A stretch of DNA of 36,561 bases from Chalciporus piperatus. Taxonomy: Eukaryota > Basidiomycota > Agaricomycetes > Boletales > Boletaceae. Numbering within the stretch: the stretch's first letter is position 1; each line of letters starts with the position of its first letter. Below are positions 1 through 10,339 of the stretch, piece by piece. The stretch lies in the NCBI GenBank assembly GCA_038093975.1, contig JBBPTG010000240.1, positions 1-36,561 on the forward strand, written 5' to 3'. The notes under the pieces were generated by a model. The model was not told the origin of the DNA, ran no database searches, and saw only the letters and a list, made by a program, of their open reading frames with translations. A program made the position numbers and the translations under genes.

Positions 1-968
1 GGATGGACGTGTTCTCGGCGCATTTCGCTCGTCCGTTAGGCTCGCTGTCTCGTTGTCGTCGTCTGGTGGTTCGGTGGGTCTTCTGGTCGGTATGTCTCAT
101 CAATGGTTTCGCTCGCGACGTCTGGCTTGTCGCGCGACACGCTTGACCCGTTCCTCGAACCCATTACTGTTTGGGGAGTCTTCATGCGTCCGCGGATGTG
201 ATTACTGTCGACCTGGTAGTGGTCTCGTCTGTGGGCGTCTACATTCTTTGTGATCGGTCCATCGTCGTGTTCGGTGGTCGTTCAAGACAATGGTATGGTA
301 GGGTGTTGGAAGTGTGGTGTGAGGTGCGAAGGCAAGGCAATGAGACGGACTTTGGAAAATTTTCACCCATGGCAGGAATAGATAGTCATACTTCATAATG
401 ATTGTTTTACCTCGTGCAATCTTCTAGCGTAGCGGCTAAGTTGTCCGTTGTCTATTTTTGGCAAGTGGGGCTGGCGTATGTTCGACTCTCGCCTTCCATA
501 GAACATTTACAACATTTTCTGCTTATTTGGCTACAGATAGTCAAGCATCTTATAAGTATGAAACTTTGTACATTTCTATCATAATGTGTGAGATTGCCTG
601 AATTCAATGAAAATTCATGCAATTTCATCAAATTCCCTCAGGAGGTTTTTCCTGATGTAATGCGCACTTCCGATCTATACCATGACACGATCATTGTTTG
701 ATCCCCATCAGTCGTTGTGCTCATCTCCTTTTTCAGCCACGTCTGCCTCGTCAGCGAGTTCCGGGTGAAGCCGCCCCGAGACACCGCACCACGGCCGTCA
801 TCCGTTTTCCCTTCGCCCAACGGTGCACACTAGCTGCTTGGGTCACGATCGAGTTCAAAGGGTATCATGATGTGTTTTTCCTTTTCCCGCCTACATAATC
901 TTCACCACTTTCTTTCCTTCATTTATCCTCATTTCTTTCTTGTAATATAAATTCTTCCGAAAAAAGTG
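1..968. other. No gene recognised
   Basis: I see no convincing gene here. Open frames are short, overlap on both strands, and lack recognisable motifs or consistent splice signals. The segment from about 540 to 970 is AT-rich, with pyrimidine runs just before the kinase-like remnant that starts near 969. The missing N-lobe of that remnant cannot be found in this stretch in any frame. Confidence 0.5.
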
Positions 969-1807
969 TAATTATCATTATGCCTTTTCTTCAAGAATAT
1001 ACCCTACCTCCCTTTGACACCATTGGGGAGGCAGTGGAATGCTTTCGACAGTTATTCGAGGTGCGCTTTTGACAGGGTGGTGTGCTTGCCGCTGACATTC
1101 TTCAGGGCCTTCAATTCATGCATCGGCATCGTGTCGCTCACAGGTGAGAGTGGTTGCAACATTCAAAATAGCTTCCTGGTTGAAGAACTGCCAGGGATTG
1201 CATGTCTGGAAACATTATGATTGACCCTGGTGAGTCTTTACATTGACACATTCCATCCGGCGAGTCCGTCGATGAAGCGAGACTTCTCTGGCTACGCGCG
1301 CTTCCGAACTCGAACCCAACACCCTCCGAGATATTTTTTCATTGATTTTGGTCTCTCACATCGGTACGACATATCCGTCGTACAGCCAATGGGGGTCCCT
1401 ATCTGGGGAGGCGACAAGGAGGTCCCAGAATTCCAATGCTCCTCGCGACCCTTTCCCCACTGATGTCGTTTATCTCGGCAATGCCATTAGAAAGGACTTT
1501 GTCGAGGTAGTAGGTTTTACTCCTCGAAGCTGCCAGTTGTCCACGACGTACTAAACACGAGTAGTCACAGCAAGGGTTCAACTTTATGCGGCCTCTGATA
1601 GCCGATATGGTTCAAAAGGAGCCGTCAAGACGCCCCACCATGGATGAGGTAGTTCGGCGATTTGATGGTATTCGGGCTGGTCTCAGCAGTTGGAAACTGC
1701 GCTCGCGTGTCATCGATAGAGAGGAAACTATCTTTGATAGTGTTGTTCGCGGCACCTCTCACTGGGTACGACGGGCGAAGTTCGTCGCTATACCCACGTC
1801 CTCATGA
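969..1807 (+). pseudogene. 5'-truncated, frameshifted protein-kinase-like gene copy
   Basis: Homologous to the minus-strand kinase-like gene at 1946-3354. Exon-like pieces are 969-1060, 1106-1143, 1195 to about 1510, and about 1570-1807, with introns in the same places as the paralogue. It carries the catalytic loop HRDCMSGN (split by an intron after HR), FIDFG, VPEF in place of APE, and a C-terminal block starting RPLIADM. The N-lobe with the beta-3 lysine is absent: the frame meets TAA at 948-950. Compared with the paralogue there is a 1-nt insertion just after codon CCT at 1226-1228 and a second frame change near 1430-1440. I read it as a pseudogene. The family identification rests on motifs. 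A short, rearranged live gene is unlikely given two frame breaks. Confidence 0.75.
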
Positions 1808-1945
1808 GCTTTCTGTATGCTGTCACGTTGCATTCACCTTCCTTTATGTCACGTTCGTTTGTGCTCTCTGACCCTGCATGTGTCAAATGGCAAACTAGGT
1901 GGCAATGGCCAGGCTCCGTGCAACGGACCCAGAGCGTAATAAAAG

Positions 1946-3354
1946 TCACGACGGGGGCGTTGGTACAGCAGGAACACCCTTGATCATGAACCTAATTCGT
2001 CGGATCCAGTGCGAGATACTGTGGAAGAAACCACGGAAAAGACTCTCTCCCTTCTTCATGACAACACGCGAACGTAGCTTCCGTGTTTTGAGGCCAGCTC
2101 GAATCTCTTGAAACCGATCCGTAACCTGCTGCATCGTCGGACGTTTCGACGGGTCTTCCTGCACCATATCAGTGATCAGAGGCCGCATAAAGTCAAGTCC
2201 CTTCATTTTCTGCAAGAGTTGCTTAGCGAAGTCACGCGAGTGCATCAATGCTTCCCTCGAGGAAATCCTTCTTAATCATATTCCCGATGTAGAAGACATC
2301 GGTAGGGAACGGATCGCAGGGTTCGTCGGATTTCAAGAACTCTGGGACTTCCTTGTCTCCCCCCTCAATCTGTGGTGCTCTGGGTTCTAACACAGACGGG
2401 TCGTAGCGACGTGATATCCCGAAATCGATGAACATATATCTTGGGCGACCTTCAATCCGGGTTTTGAATCGTGCACGACCCGTGTAGTCTCGCTTCATCA
2501 CTGGGTCGACAGGGTGGAATTGATCGATGTACAAGGTTGTTGGGTCTACCATAACATTGTGAGACGTGCAATCTCTATTAAGCAAACCGAGGATTAATAA
2601 TGAGGCACGTCCGTCAAATAACACGCACCGATGTGCAACACGATGTTTATGCATGAATAGAAGACCCTATGAAAATTTAGCAACTGACGGTGATGAAGAA
2701 AACTTGCTCACCTCGAATAATTGTCGAAAGCATTCCACAGCCTCTCCGATTGTATCAAACGAAGGTCGAACATAGTATAATAGTAGTGGCATAACAATGA
2801 TATCGATTTCCTCGTCTGCAGGAGCACGGAGTACCTCGTAGATTGGGACGCAATAGTTGTCACTCGAGGCAACCAGTGGCTCGGAGGAGAATAATTGAGC
2901 AATCTCGACTTCAAACGGATGGACGGATTTGTTGACTCGTTTCAGCACAACATGCTGCCCGTCTGCGAGACGTGTAGCATCGAGGAGTCGGGTTGGATAC
3001 TATAATTTCGGTGAATCGAGCGATGACGGCCCGGATTTACAGCATGCTTACCATGGCTGGACGGCCGTCCTCACACATCCATCTACTTTTCTTGGTTCCA
3101 ATCCACGAAGGACTCCAACCTGGCGAATACCGCGATCGTAGGAGATATCCACGCTCCTTGAACCATTCATAGCGATGATTCCACCACGCCTCAGCAGGGG
3201 AAAGGTCGGGGTCGGGAACCGCACCGGGCTCTTGGGGCTCAGGCTGAGCTGTGTCTTGCCCATTTTCTTCGCCCAGTCCCTCCATGGTCGGGTTGGTTGG
3301 CCAACCTCGTGTTGATGTAAACATACCTAAATATGGACAGGTGTGAACCCCCAA
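1946..3354 (-). CDS. Fungal protein-kinase-like protein, five-exon model
   Basis: Exons (minus): 3354-3052, 2999-2712, 2666-2629, 2574-2256, 2209-1946; total 1212 nt, 403 codons. Introns are 45-55 nt and phases agree throughout. The protein has a beta-3 lysine (VVLKRV), a hinge-like region ending in IIVMPLLLYY, the catalytic loop HRDCTSHN, the magnesium motif IDFG, VPEF in place of APE, and the C-lobe motif DPSKRPTM. A basic, tryptophan-containing tail follows. It is short compared with typical kinases, and the substrate is unknown. Start is uncertain: Met at 3354, 3324 or 3285 are all possible. Oddity: the donor of intron 4 reads GGAAGC (2255-2250) instead of GTAAGC, so the last exon may be lost; without splicing the protein stops at a TGA a few codons later. 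It lies tail to tail with the pseudogene at 969-1807. Confidence 0.7.
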
Positions 3355-3498
3355 GCATCCATAGTCGTCGCGAAGAGTTGAGCGGAAGTAAATTCCCAGA
3401 TCGGCGTTCAGATCTCAGACCCAGTTGTTGTTCTTCCACTGGCATGTTCTCATTCGATTAAAGGTTCTTTTCCACGCAGTCCCTACTTAAAACGAGGT

Positions 3499-5778
3499 AT
3501 GGATATGTACATAATACAGTACACCCTTGAGCTACCCCATTGTAATGTCCTCACGAAACCGACTCAACGCTGTTTTGCCTGGGGGGATTGGTACAGCAGG
3601 CAACTGAAGCAAATCACCAACTGGTTTGTCAGGTCGGAGCCCAAGGAGGGATCGCTGAGCGACGGGCTCCTGCCAATCCGAATGACATCGGATGAACTCC
3701 TCAGAGTTCACGAGATAGTGGGAGAGCCCCAACGTGGTTATCCGGATGGTTTCGATGACCTCAAATGGCAACATCATTTGTGAGTGCCTGGAATTCCATG
3801 TTCTGCGGTAACTAACCAATGGATTGAAGCCTGACTCGGAGAGAGGAACTGTACGTGACCGGAAGCGACCTCTACACCACCGTCAAGGTAAAACCATAGT
3901 GGACCTTATGGGATAAAACTAACAACATAATTAGACAGTTTCTAAAAACGCTTTGAAGGAACTTCAAGCCTTCAGAATTGCAAAAGCTCGAGTGAACGAA
4001 GTCGGAGGTTCCCTCAGCCCTTTAACGACATCGTAACATATCTCTGATTCAGAAGTGTAGCCACGGAGATCGATTCTCCGTTGATGGGCCTTCGAATTGA
4101 CCCAGAACAACCATCTACGTTCACGCACGACAGTTGTTGCACGCCCCCCGACGAATCATCCACCGATTCAATATCTCTTGGCGATGCTGATTGACATAGC
4201 CCTCGTAGGATGGTCCTTCGTCTGACAACTGTCGTAGCTAATCGGATGTCCGCTCTCAGATAGTGACATTCCTGCCTCTGGCGTCGTGTCAAGTGCCGAA
4301 CACATGATGCCCGAAGCCTCAAGTGTTCTTGCGTCCAGGGCCGATGGCCCCGCCTCTTGTACGGCGGTCATCTATTTAATGGTTGGTTACAGGACCGAAT
4401 AACCCGTGGTCATCTAGCTGGAGGAGATTCCTGGTTTGGGTGCTGCCCCGCAAAACGGCACATCTTCATCTCCCAGTCCAATCAACAGGACCGGTAATCA
4501 GAAAGTTCCTCGTAAGACGGTCATTCTTTTGATAAACAAAGGCTAATTCGATTACAGCCCCCGTCCCAGATCCAGTTGGAGACAACATCCCTGACATCGG
4601 CTCCCACCCTGCACGAACCCATCCTGATGAAAGATGGATACAAGAACAATGGTCGTAAGTCTTGCGAGTTAGCCACCAACTCGTTCCACAGCACGATTTG
4701 GACCTCCATTTACCTACATACATGTCGACTGGTAATGCAGCACCGAATCCCGAATCCCGAACAGGCCGGTCTAGGTGCTCAGGGCGCTGCATACCCCACT
4801 CCAGCCCATTCCCCAGCCCGTAGTCCAGGGGAGCCTAGTCCTCCCCTGAGTGGACCCACGAGGCAATTGAGCGCCTTCCAAGACTTTTTGACGAACCATG
4901 ACGCTGCCCATGACTTTAACCTGTATACAACAATCGATGGGCAGAGGCACGGACAAGGCTTGCAGGCATCTCATTTTATCCAGGCTGCTGAGGTTCTGCG
5001 GGAAACAACTAGGTCGCATGTTATCTAGATCGTGCGGGAATTCAACGGCCTGTCAGACAGCGACAAGGAGGAGTGCATAAAGTTGGTCCAGGATGTACTA
5101 ATTCTACCAGTAAGATGTTTCATGACATCATGCTCCTTGTCCGGCATGTTATTCTACAATCCCTCTAGGGTTTGGTTGCTTACATTTACACACATTTGAT
5201 TATTTGCCCCCATCGTCGTGGGGGGATTCACGTTGTCAAGGATGACTTGACCGAACGTCTATCCAACTTGGACGAAGAAGTATATTACTGGCGAGGAAGA
5301 GGCGGGATTCAATGTGTTCTGTTCTATGACACGGTCAAGTCGAGCCTAATCAAGATCCTCGATGCAGTATGTTCTTTCTTTTCGCGCCCGTCGTTCACTT
5401 CAGCTGATAGCGTTCGGACCAAGGTTCCGCCTGAACAACATACATGCAATTCAGCACTGCTGGCGGGACGATGCTTACGAAACAAGACATTCAGGATCTG
5501 GCGGCGCTGGCAGCACTATGCGTTACTGGGCCGGACAAGGATAAAATTTTGCGTGCCAAGGAAAGTGAAGCGGTTGTCCTAGCAAACCTTTTCCATGCTG
5601 TAAGTCCTTCCATAAAGATTTCGAGCCGCTCTCGGGATGAGATACTAACTTCCGTGTACAGCTGCTCGTCGACTGGTGTCGGCGGTGCTTATTTGACGCT
5701 CTCATCTCACTCACGAAGGTCACCGGACACTGTCCACCGGGGCTTTACTTGGACCAGGCATCAGCGATCTCGTACGAT
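3499..5778 (+). pseudogene. Decayed multi-exon gene interrupted by a hAT transposon
   Basis: A chain of exon-like segments with phase-compatible introns: 3499-3779, 3830-3887, 3935-4032, 4053-4204, 4260-4366, 4418-4493, 4558-4654, 4692-5109, 5169-5366, 5404-5599, 5662-5778. Several introns have good branch points (CTAAC, CTAAT). The protein has an acidic Ser/Pro-rich middle, and a later part with TKQDIQDL and LLVDWCRRCLFDALISL, ending at GLYLDQASAISYD. I do not recognise the family with confidence; the last block resembles the linker before a glycine-rich loop in some basidiomycete kinases. Damage: in-frame TGA at 4192-4194 (probably from CGA), TAG at 5026-5028 (probably from CAG), a frame change between 5440 and 5480, a 20-nt remnant intron, and the hAT insertion. 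The start is arbitrary, and this could be two adjacent genes (a second Met lies near 4722). Confidence 0.55.
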
Positions 5779-5940
5779 TAGTGATGTGCAAGGCCTGGCC
5801 TTGAGCCCTGGGCCGGGCCCAGCCGGGCCTACTTAAGCCGAGCCTGGCCGGGCTTATCACAAGGGCCCATAGGGCCTGCGGGCTCGGGCTTCACCTGTGG
5901 CAGGCCATGGGCCAAGGCCTCGGGCCGGGGCTTCTTGCTT
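5779..5940 (+). repeat. Left end of hAT: TIR plus GGCC-rich subterminal repeats
   Basis: Begins TAGTGATGTGCAAGGCCTGG and continues with many copies of GGCC, GGGCC and GGGCTT in both orientations. Such subterminal motif clusters in hAT elements are known transposase-binding regions; that role here is inferred. Confidence 0.8.
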
Positions 5941-6021
5941 GTGGTCCGGAACGTGCCGTGAGTCTGTACAGTAGTAATAAACTCTCACCAGCGTCCCCAA
6001 ATACTTCCGTGTGAACGCCGA

Positions 6022-9000
6022 ATGGACACCCCAACTGGCCAGGAACCGGAGGTTCGCCCTAAACGAGCGACGATCCCATCGGCAAAGCTACGTGATGCTG
6101 CGAACGCAGCCACACCGGAGCTTCGATCACACCAACATGCCAAATCGGGCACGCTGGACGCGTCTACCTCACCCATTCAAGTTGCATCAGATGCTGAATC
6201 ACCTCCCCCGACTCTACCATCTACTATCACCCACAAACGCAAGCGGACACTTCCCAGTGATGCAAGTGGTGTTTTGGACTCGGATAACAGTGACCATGAG
6301 GCTGGGCTAGCTCGGCTCGCCAAAGGTGAGTGTCGAGTCTCGTTTGCTCAATTTCATCTATTGCTAACGAACTCAATGGATTACAGGCAAGCGACCAGCA
6401 ACAGAAGCCACTCAGACACACCGCAGCAACTCTCAGCGCTCTAATGGTGAGTTCGTTCCACTTTTCTTTGATTCATACGCGAGCTTACATTAGTTTGAAG
6501 CTGAATCTTCCAGCGCAGTGTCCTCGCTACCACAGGACAAGATCGGGCCCGACGGCCTATTAGAAGATGTCGTGATTATAGATGTAGACGACACTCCGAA
6601 AGCTCGACGTGAGCAGCGCAGTCGCGATGTCGACCAGTTTTTCGGCGAAACATATATTCGAGCGAGCGACGGCAAGAAGTGTCGCCATTGTAAGTTGTGC
6701 TCGTAAGTAATACAATTCATGTACCAATGTATTACCTGGCATGACACGACTACTACAGCAAGCCAAGCACTCCGTGTGTGCTCGTCGCGGAAGTGTCGAC
6801 CTTACGACGGCATTTGGAGGCAAATCACCGGGTGTGTATCAGTGTTAACTTTGTCTCGCTTTCACTTACGATATTTACTATCAGGCTGCATATCTCAAAT
6901 GGGCCAAAGAGAATAACTTCAAGTCAATGCTTCCCAAGGACCGAAAGAGCCAAAAGGACGAGTCGCAAACAATGCATCAAAGCCAGCTTGATCCCCACCT
7001 TCAGCCCGCCACTCCACGGGACAAACCTATTCCGTATACGGACGAACGGTTTCGTGTCGCTGCAATACAGTGGCTCGTTGATACAGACCAGGTAATCATA
7101 CTAGATATCCTCACTGCCATTGGCTCAAGGCTAATCTTGTGATACTAGCCAATTGCTGCACTCGAGCACCCCACATTTAAAAATATGATTGATATTGCTG
7201 CCCGAGCCACCAACGGAGTCAAGGTTCCTGCGCGCAAGGCTACGCGTCAGTCTATCATCGACATGTTCAAAGATCAAATGAGAAAATTACGCGAGAGGTT
7301 GACTGTAAGAATTATGACCTGCGCTTCAGTAGGTTTGTTTACTTACCATACCACGATCGATAGAGCAACGCAGTGCAAGGTCGTATCAATCTTACATGTG
7401 ATGGTTGGCAAGCTTCGAACACAGATGCTTACTTTGCCATCACTGGTTCCTGGACTGAAGAGAAGACACTGGGAGCTTGGGAGATCAACACGGCACTTCT
7501 CGGTTTCGTTCGAATGAACAGTGCCCATAACGGAGTCCGTCTAGGACAGGCACTATACAAGGTCGTGAAACGGTTAAAAATTGCACATAAGGTACGCTCG
7601 CTAGTCTCTGATCGCTAATCTATCCGAGATAACTCATTAAATACAGATTGGTCATGTCACTTGCGACAACGCCGCGAACATGGATACGATGATGATAGAA
7701 TTCGCAACACAAATTGAGCAGGATACAGGCAAGCCATTCAACGCACGCAAGCGTTGAGTACGGTACGTCTGACAGCTAAACAATTTGTAGTCGATGTATT
7801 CATGGACGTAACACAGTTGCCTGGCCCACATCATCAATTTGGCCACGCAAGCACTGCTCAAAACCCACAGCAAGTCGAAAGCATATGACCCAAGCAACCC
7901 TGATGCTGATCTCGTTGCCGACCGTGGATCGCAACGGGACGAAGTTGGCCTCGTCCGCTCGATCTCGGTCAAGGTCAGATATTATCACATTGTATAGAGA
8001 AATATATCAACACCGCATACTATATGACGTAGGAACGGTCATCCGCAAAACGCAAGGAGATGTTTCAATTAATCCAACTTCAAGAGAAGCCTGGGCACCC
8101 GCCAAGCAAGTCGCCACTTCAATTGTTACTCGATATGCCAGTCAGATGGTCGTCAACCTATGTAATGCTGGAGCGAGCAGAAAAACTCAAAGAGGTGCAT
8201 AATTTTCTTTATTGTATATATGACATCTCGTAACACTGTTATAGGATGTTGATACCTTTGTTCACGAGATGGCCATAGCTGAGAAGGATCGAGAGAAAAG
8301 ACAGAGGGTACTCGACCTTCAACTCACAGATGACGAGTGGTCTCGTGTTGGAACATTGCTAGGCTTGCTTGGGAAAGCCGAGCATGCCCAACAGTCTTTC
8401 TCATCAGATGGTGGTCCCGCCATTCACCTCGCCCTTCCTGCTATTGAATCTCTCCACAAGGCCTGGTATACTCGAAGCACCAAGGCAGATTATATTGACT
8501 TTTGGCCGGCGCTCGATGCAGGTGCTTCGAAGCTTGCCAACTACTATGACAAGACAGCAGACTCTGATGTCTATATTATGGCAATGTGTGAGTTTGTTTA
8601 ACCATCCTTAAAGCAAACTCGAAGTGCTACTTTGTTTTAGTACTCGATCCAGTACAGAAGGCACACCACATACGTAAGTTTTGGGGTGCTGAAATGTACG
8701 ATGAAGTATTGCAACATGCCGAGGAGCTCGTAAGCGATTTTCATGTTGATCGTAAAAATCCGTTATTAACAGGATTTATTAGTACAAAGAGCGGTATCTA
8801 CAAATGAATGGTGCGGTCGTTGATAAACCCAAGGAGCCTACGAGGACAACAGCTGCCTACGGCAAGATTGGCAAGCTCCTGCGTGAGCTCTCGGACGATG
8901 ACGATGAAGACGATCTACCCGCTGCTTCGTCGGTGGCGCACGGAGACCCTCATCAGCCATGGCTCGAAGATTTTCACGGCTACCTCAACTCGCGGGATCA

Positions 9001-9409
9001 GCTTACACCTGGTATGTCTATAGTGCAGTGGTGGGGACTCAACATAGCCAGATATTCTGTCTGGGGCTCGTTGGCCAGGGACTACCTCTCCGTTATGGCA
9101 ACATCAGTCTCAAGCGAGCGCGCATTCTCGTCGGCCGGAATTACCATTAGTAAGCGGCGGAATCGGCTCAAGGGAGATATTGTCGAGGCGTTACAGTGTC
9201 TCAAGTCTTTCATCTGACGAGACTTATTATTCCGTCATAATGATGAACCATCTGTATTCTCAGAGGTTTCTGGTGATGTGGAGGAGGCAGTAGGTGCACC
9301 CCTCGAGCTGAATGATGAGGAGTTGGAGATTGTGGAGCAACTCGAGGTCAAGGAAGACTTAGATGAGGTAGATGATAGTGAAGACATTGTCATGTTAACA
9401 TTCAAGTAG
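6022..9409 (+). pseudogene. hAT transposase, 13 exons, two nonsense codons
   Basis: Exons: 6022-6325, 6387-6446, 6501-6702, 6759-6831, 6885-7091, 7149-7304, 7364-7591, 7647-7762, 7817-7973, 8033-8194, 8245-8587, 8641-8729, 8783-9409. Phases agree at every junction. N-terminal disordered basic region; BED zinc finger (CRHC, then RRHLEANH, across an intron); first catalytic Asp in LTCDGW; second in VTCDNAANM; the block HIINLATQALL; MPVRWSSTY; and the C-terminal hATC dimerisation motif SSERAFSSAG. It would cut and paste the element by a DDE RNase H mechanism. TGA at 7755-7757 falls in exon 8 and TGA at 9215-9217 follows LKSFI, where an acidic frame continues 64 codons to 9409. Both fit CGA-to-TGA changes. 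If the second TGA is genuine, the protein simply ends there. Confidence 0.85.
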
Positions 9410-9429
9410 ATAGAACTACAGCTTATCAT

Positions 9430-9573
9430 CAAGCCGGGGCTTAAGCCAGGCCGAGCCTTAGCCCAGGCCGAGCCGTGAGTAGGGGCTCAGGCCTTATGTT
9501 TATCAAGCCCGAGCCTGTAAAAGCCAAGCCCGAGCCGGGGCTTTTGAGCCAAGCCGGGCCGTGCACATCACTA
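9430..9573 (+). repeat. Right end of hAT: subterminal repeats plus TIR
   Basis: GCC/GGC-rich repeats (for example GCCGAGCC and AAGCCCGAGCC) lead into the inverted repeat ending GCACATCACTA. The reverse complement matches the left end with scattered mismatches. Confidence 0.8.
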
Positions 9574-9580
9574 GTGCTGA

Positions 9581-10055
9581 TGTTACGAACGCTCCATTCC
9601 TTATCCTAATCATCCCTACATTCCATTACGCTTACTAGGTTTCTCTTCGTCTCTTGGACTTAGTCGTTTCACTTTCTCTTTTGTTATCTTATCTTATTGT
9701 GTCACGTGACTTAATTACATAAGCTAGGCCTAGACCTTCGCTTACTACTGATGACTCACCGCTCACTCGTCAGCATCAGTCAGTATTATTCATCATATGA
9801 CTCACGCTTACTCATTCCGCAGTAGAGCTAGTTACGCCATTGGTTAGTAGTCAGTATGAGTCATACCCAGTCACCTACGATAAGGTTTAGCCACAACATG
9901 TACAAACATTGACAATAGTATATAAACCCGGGTCAACAAGCACTGGACTCCCCAGTCTTGTTCTCCTGGGGTTTCCTCATCGAACCTCAGCCAAGTTCAT
10001 CGGCTCGCTATTGTCTATTGTGAGTCTTAGCTCTTAGTTGAGTTGAGTCGTTTCA
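9581..10055 (+). repeat. Solo LTR of the element-1 family
   Basis: 475 bp, TG...CA ends, flanked by a 5-bp duplication GCTGA (9576-9580 and 10056-10060). It aligns end to end with the 476-bp LTRs of element 1, with roughly twenty differences by eye. The TATA region (ATAGTATATAAACCC) and the self-primer 11-mer AGTCTTGTTCT are conserved. A solo LTR normally forms by recombination between the two LTRs of a full element. It sits 7 bp from the hAT right end. Confidence 0.93.
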
Positions 10056-10060
10056 GCTGA

Positions 10061-10306
10061 CACCTCACTTCACTATGGTGGACGTTTGGTGACGGTTCAA
10101 ATTCTTCAAAGTCCGCATTCTTTTTCGTTCTCCGCATACATGCAGGCTCTCAATATAATACAATGATAAGGATGCTCCATCATTACGGTCACAAAGAAAT
10201 GGAGCAACTGATCCGAAAGGTAGTTGAACTATTGGATTTTCACAGTCCTACTAAAAATCTGGACCTAGTAGGACCCATCTATGATATATTATACATGCCA
10301 CTTTAG
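10061..10306 (+). pseudogene. Possible downstream part of the gene split by the hAT
   Basis: From about 10091 one frame stays open to TAG at 10304-10306, starting with FGDG and including MIRMLHHYGHKEMEQLIRK and VVELLDF. A glycine-rich GG(R)FGD-like stretch just before it, in a shifted frame, recalls a kinase glycine loop. This fits the sequence left of the hAT, which ends in a kinase-linker-like block. The match is short and frame-broken, so this is a suggestion only. Confidence 0.3.
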
Positions 10307-10339
10307 TTGAATACCTGGTCAAAGACCCAAAGACCCTGA

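Larger units (their letters stand above)
5779..9573 (+). mobile_element. hAT-superfamily DNA transposon, probably inactive
   Basis: A 3795-bp element bounded by imperfect terminal inverted repeats starting TAGTGATGTGCA on the left, mirrored as TGCACATCACTA on the right, the usual hAT TAGNG start. Both ends carry 100-150 bp of GGCC/GGGC-rich subterminal repeats. Inside is a hAT transposase with BED finger and dimerisation domain. I could not find an 8-bp target duplication: the left flank is CGTACGAT and the right flank, reconstructed across the solo LTR, is GTGCTGAC. The flanks may have diverged or rearranged. The element sits in an exon of the gene at 3499-5778. Confidence 0.85.

Noticed and set aside
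3532..3819. Minus-strand frame with an F-box-like LPFEVIETI
   Set aside because: The plus strand here has an exon that joins the next two by well-formed introns in phase, so the minus frame is probably a shadow.
5771..5778. 8-bp target duplication for the resident hAT
   Set aside because: CGTACGAT on the left does not match GTGCTGAC on the right in any nearby register.
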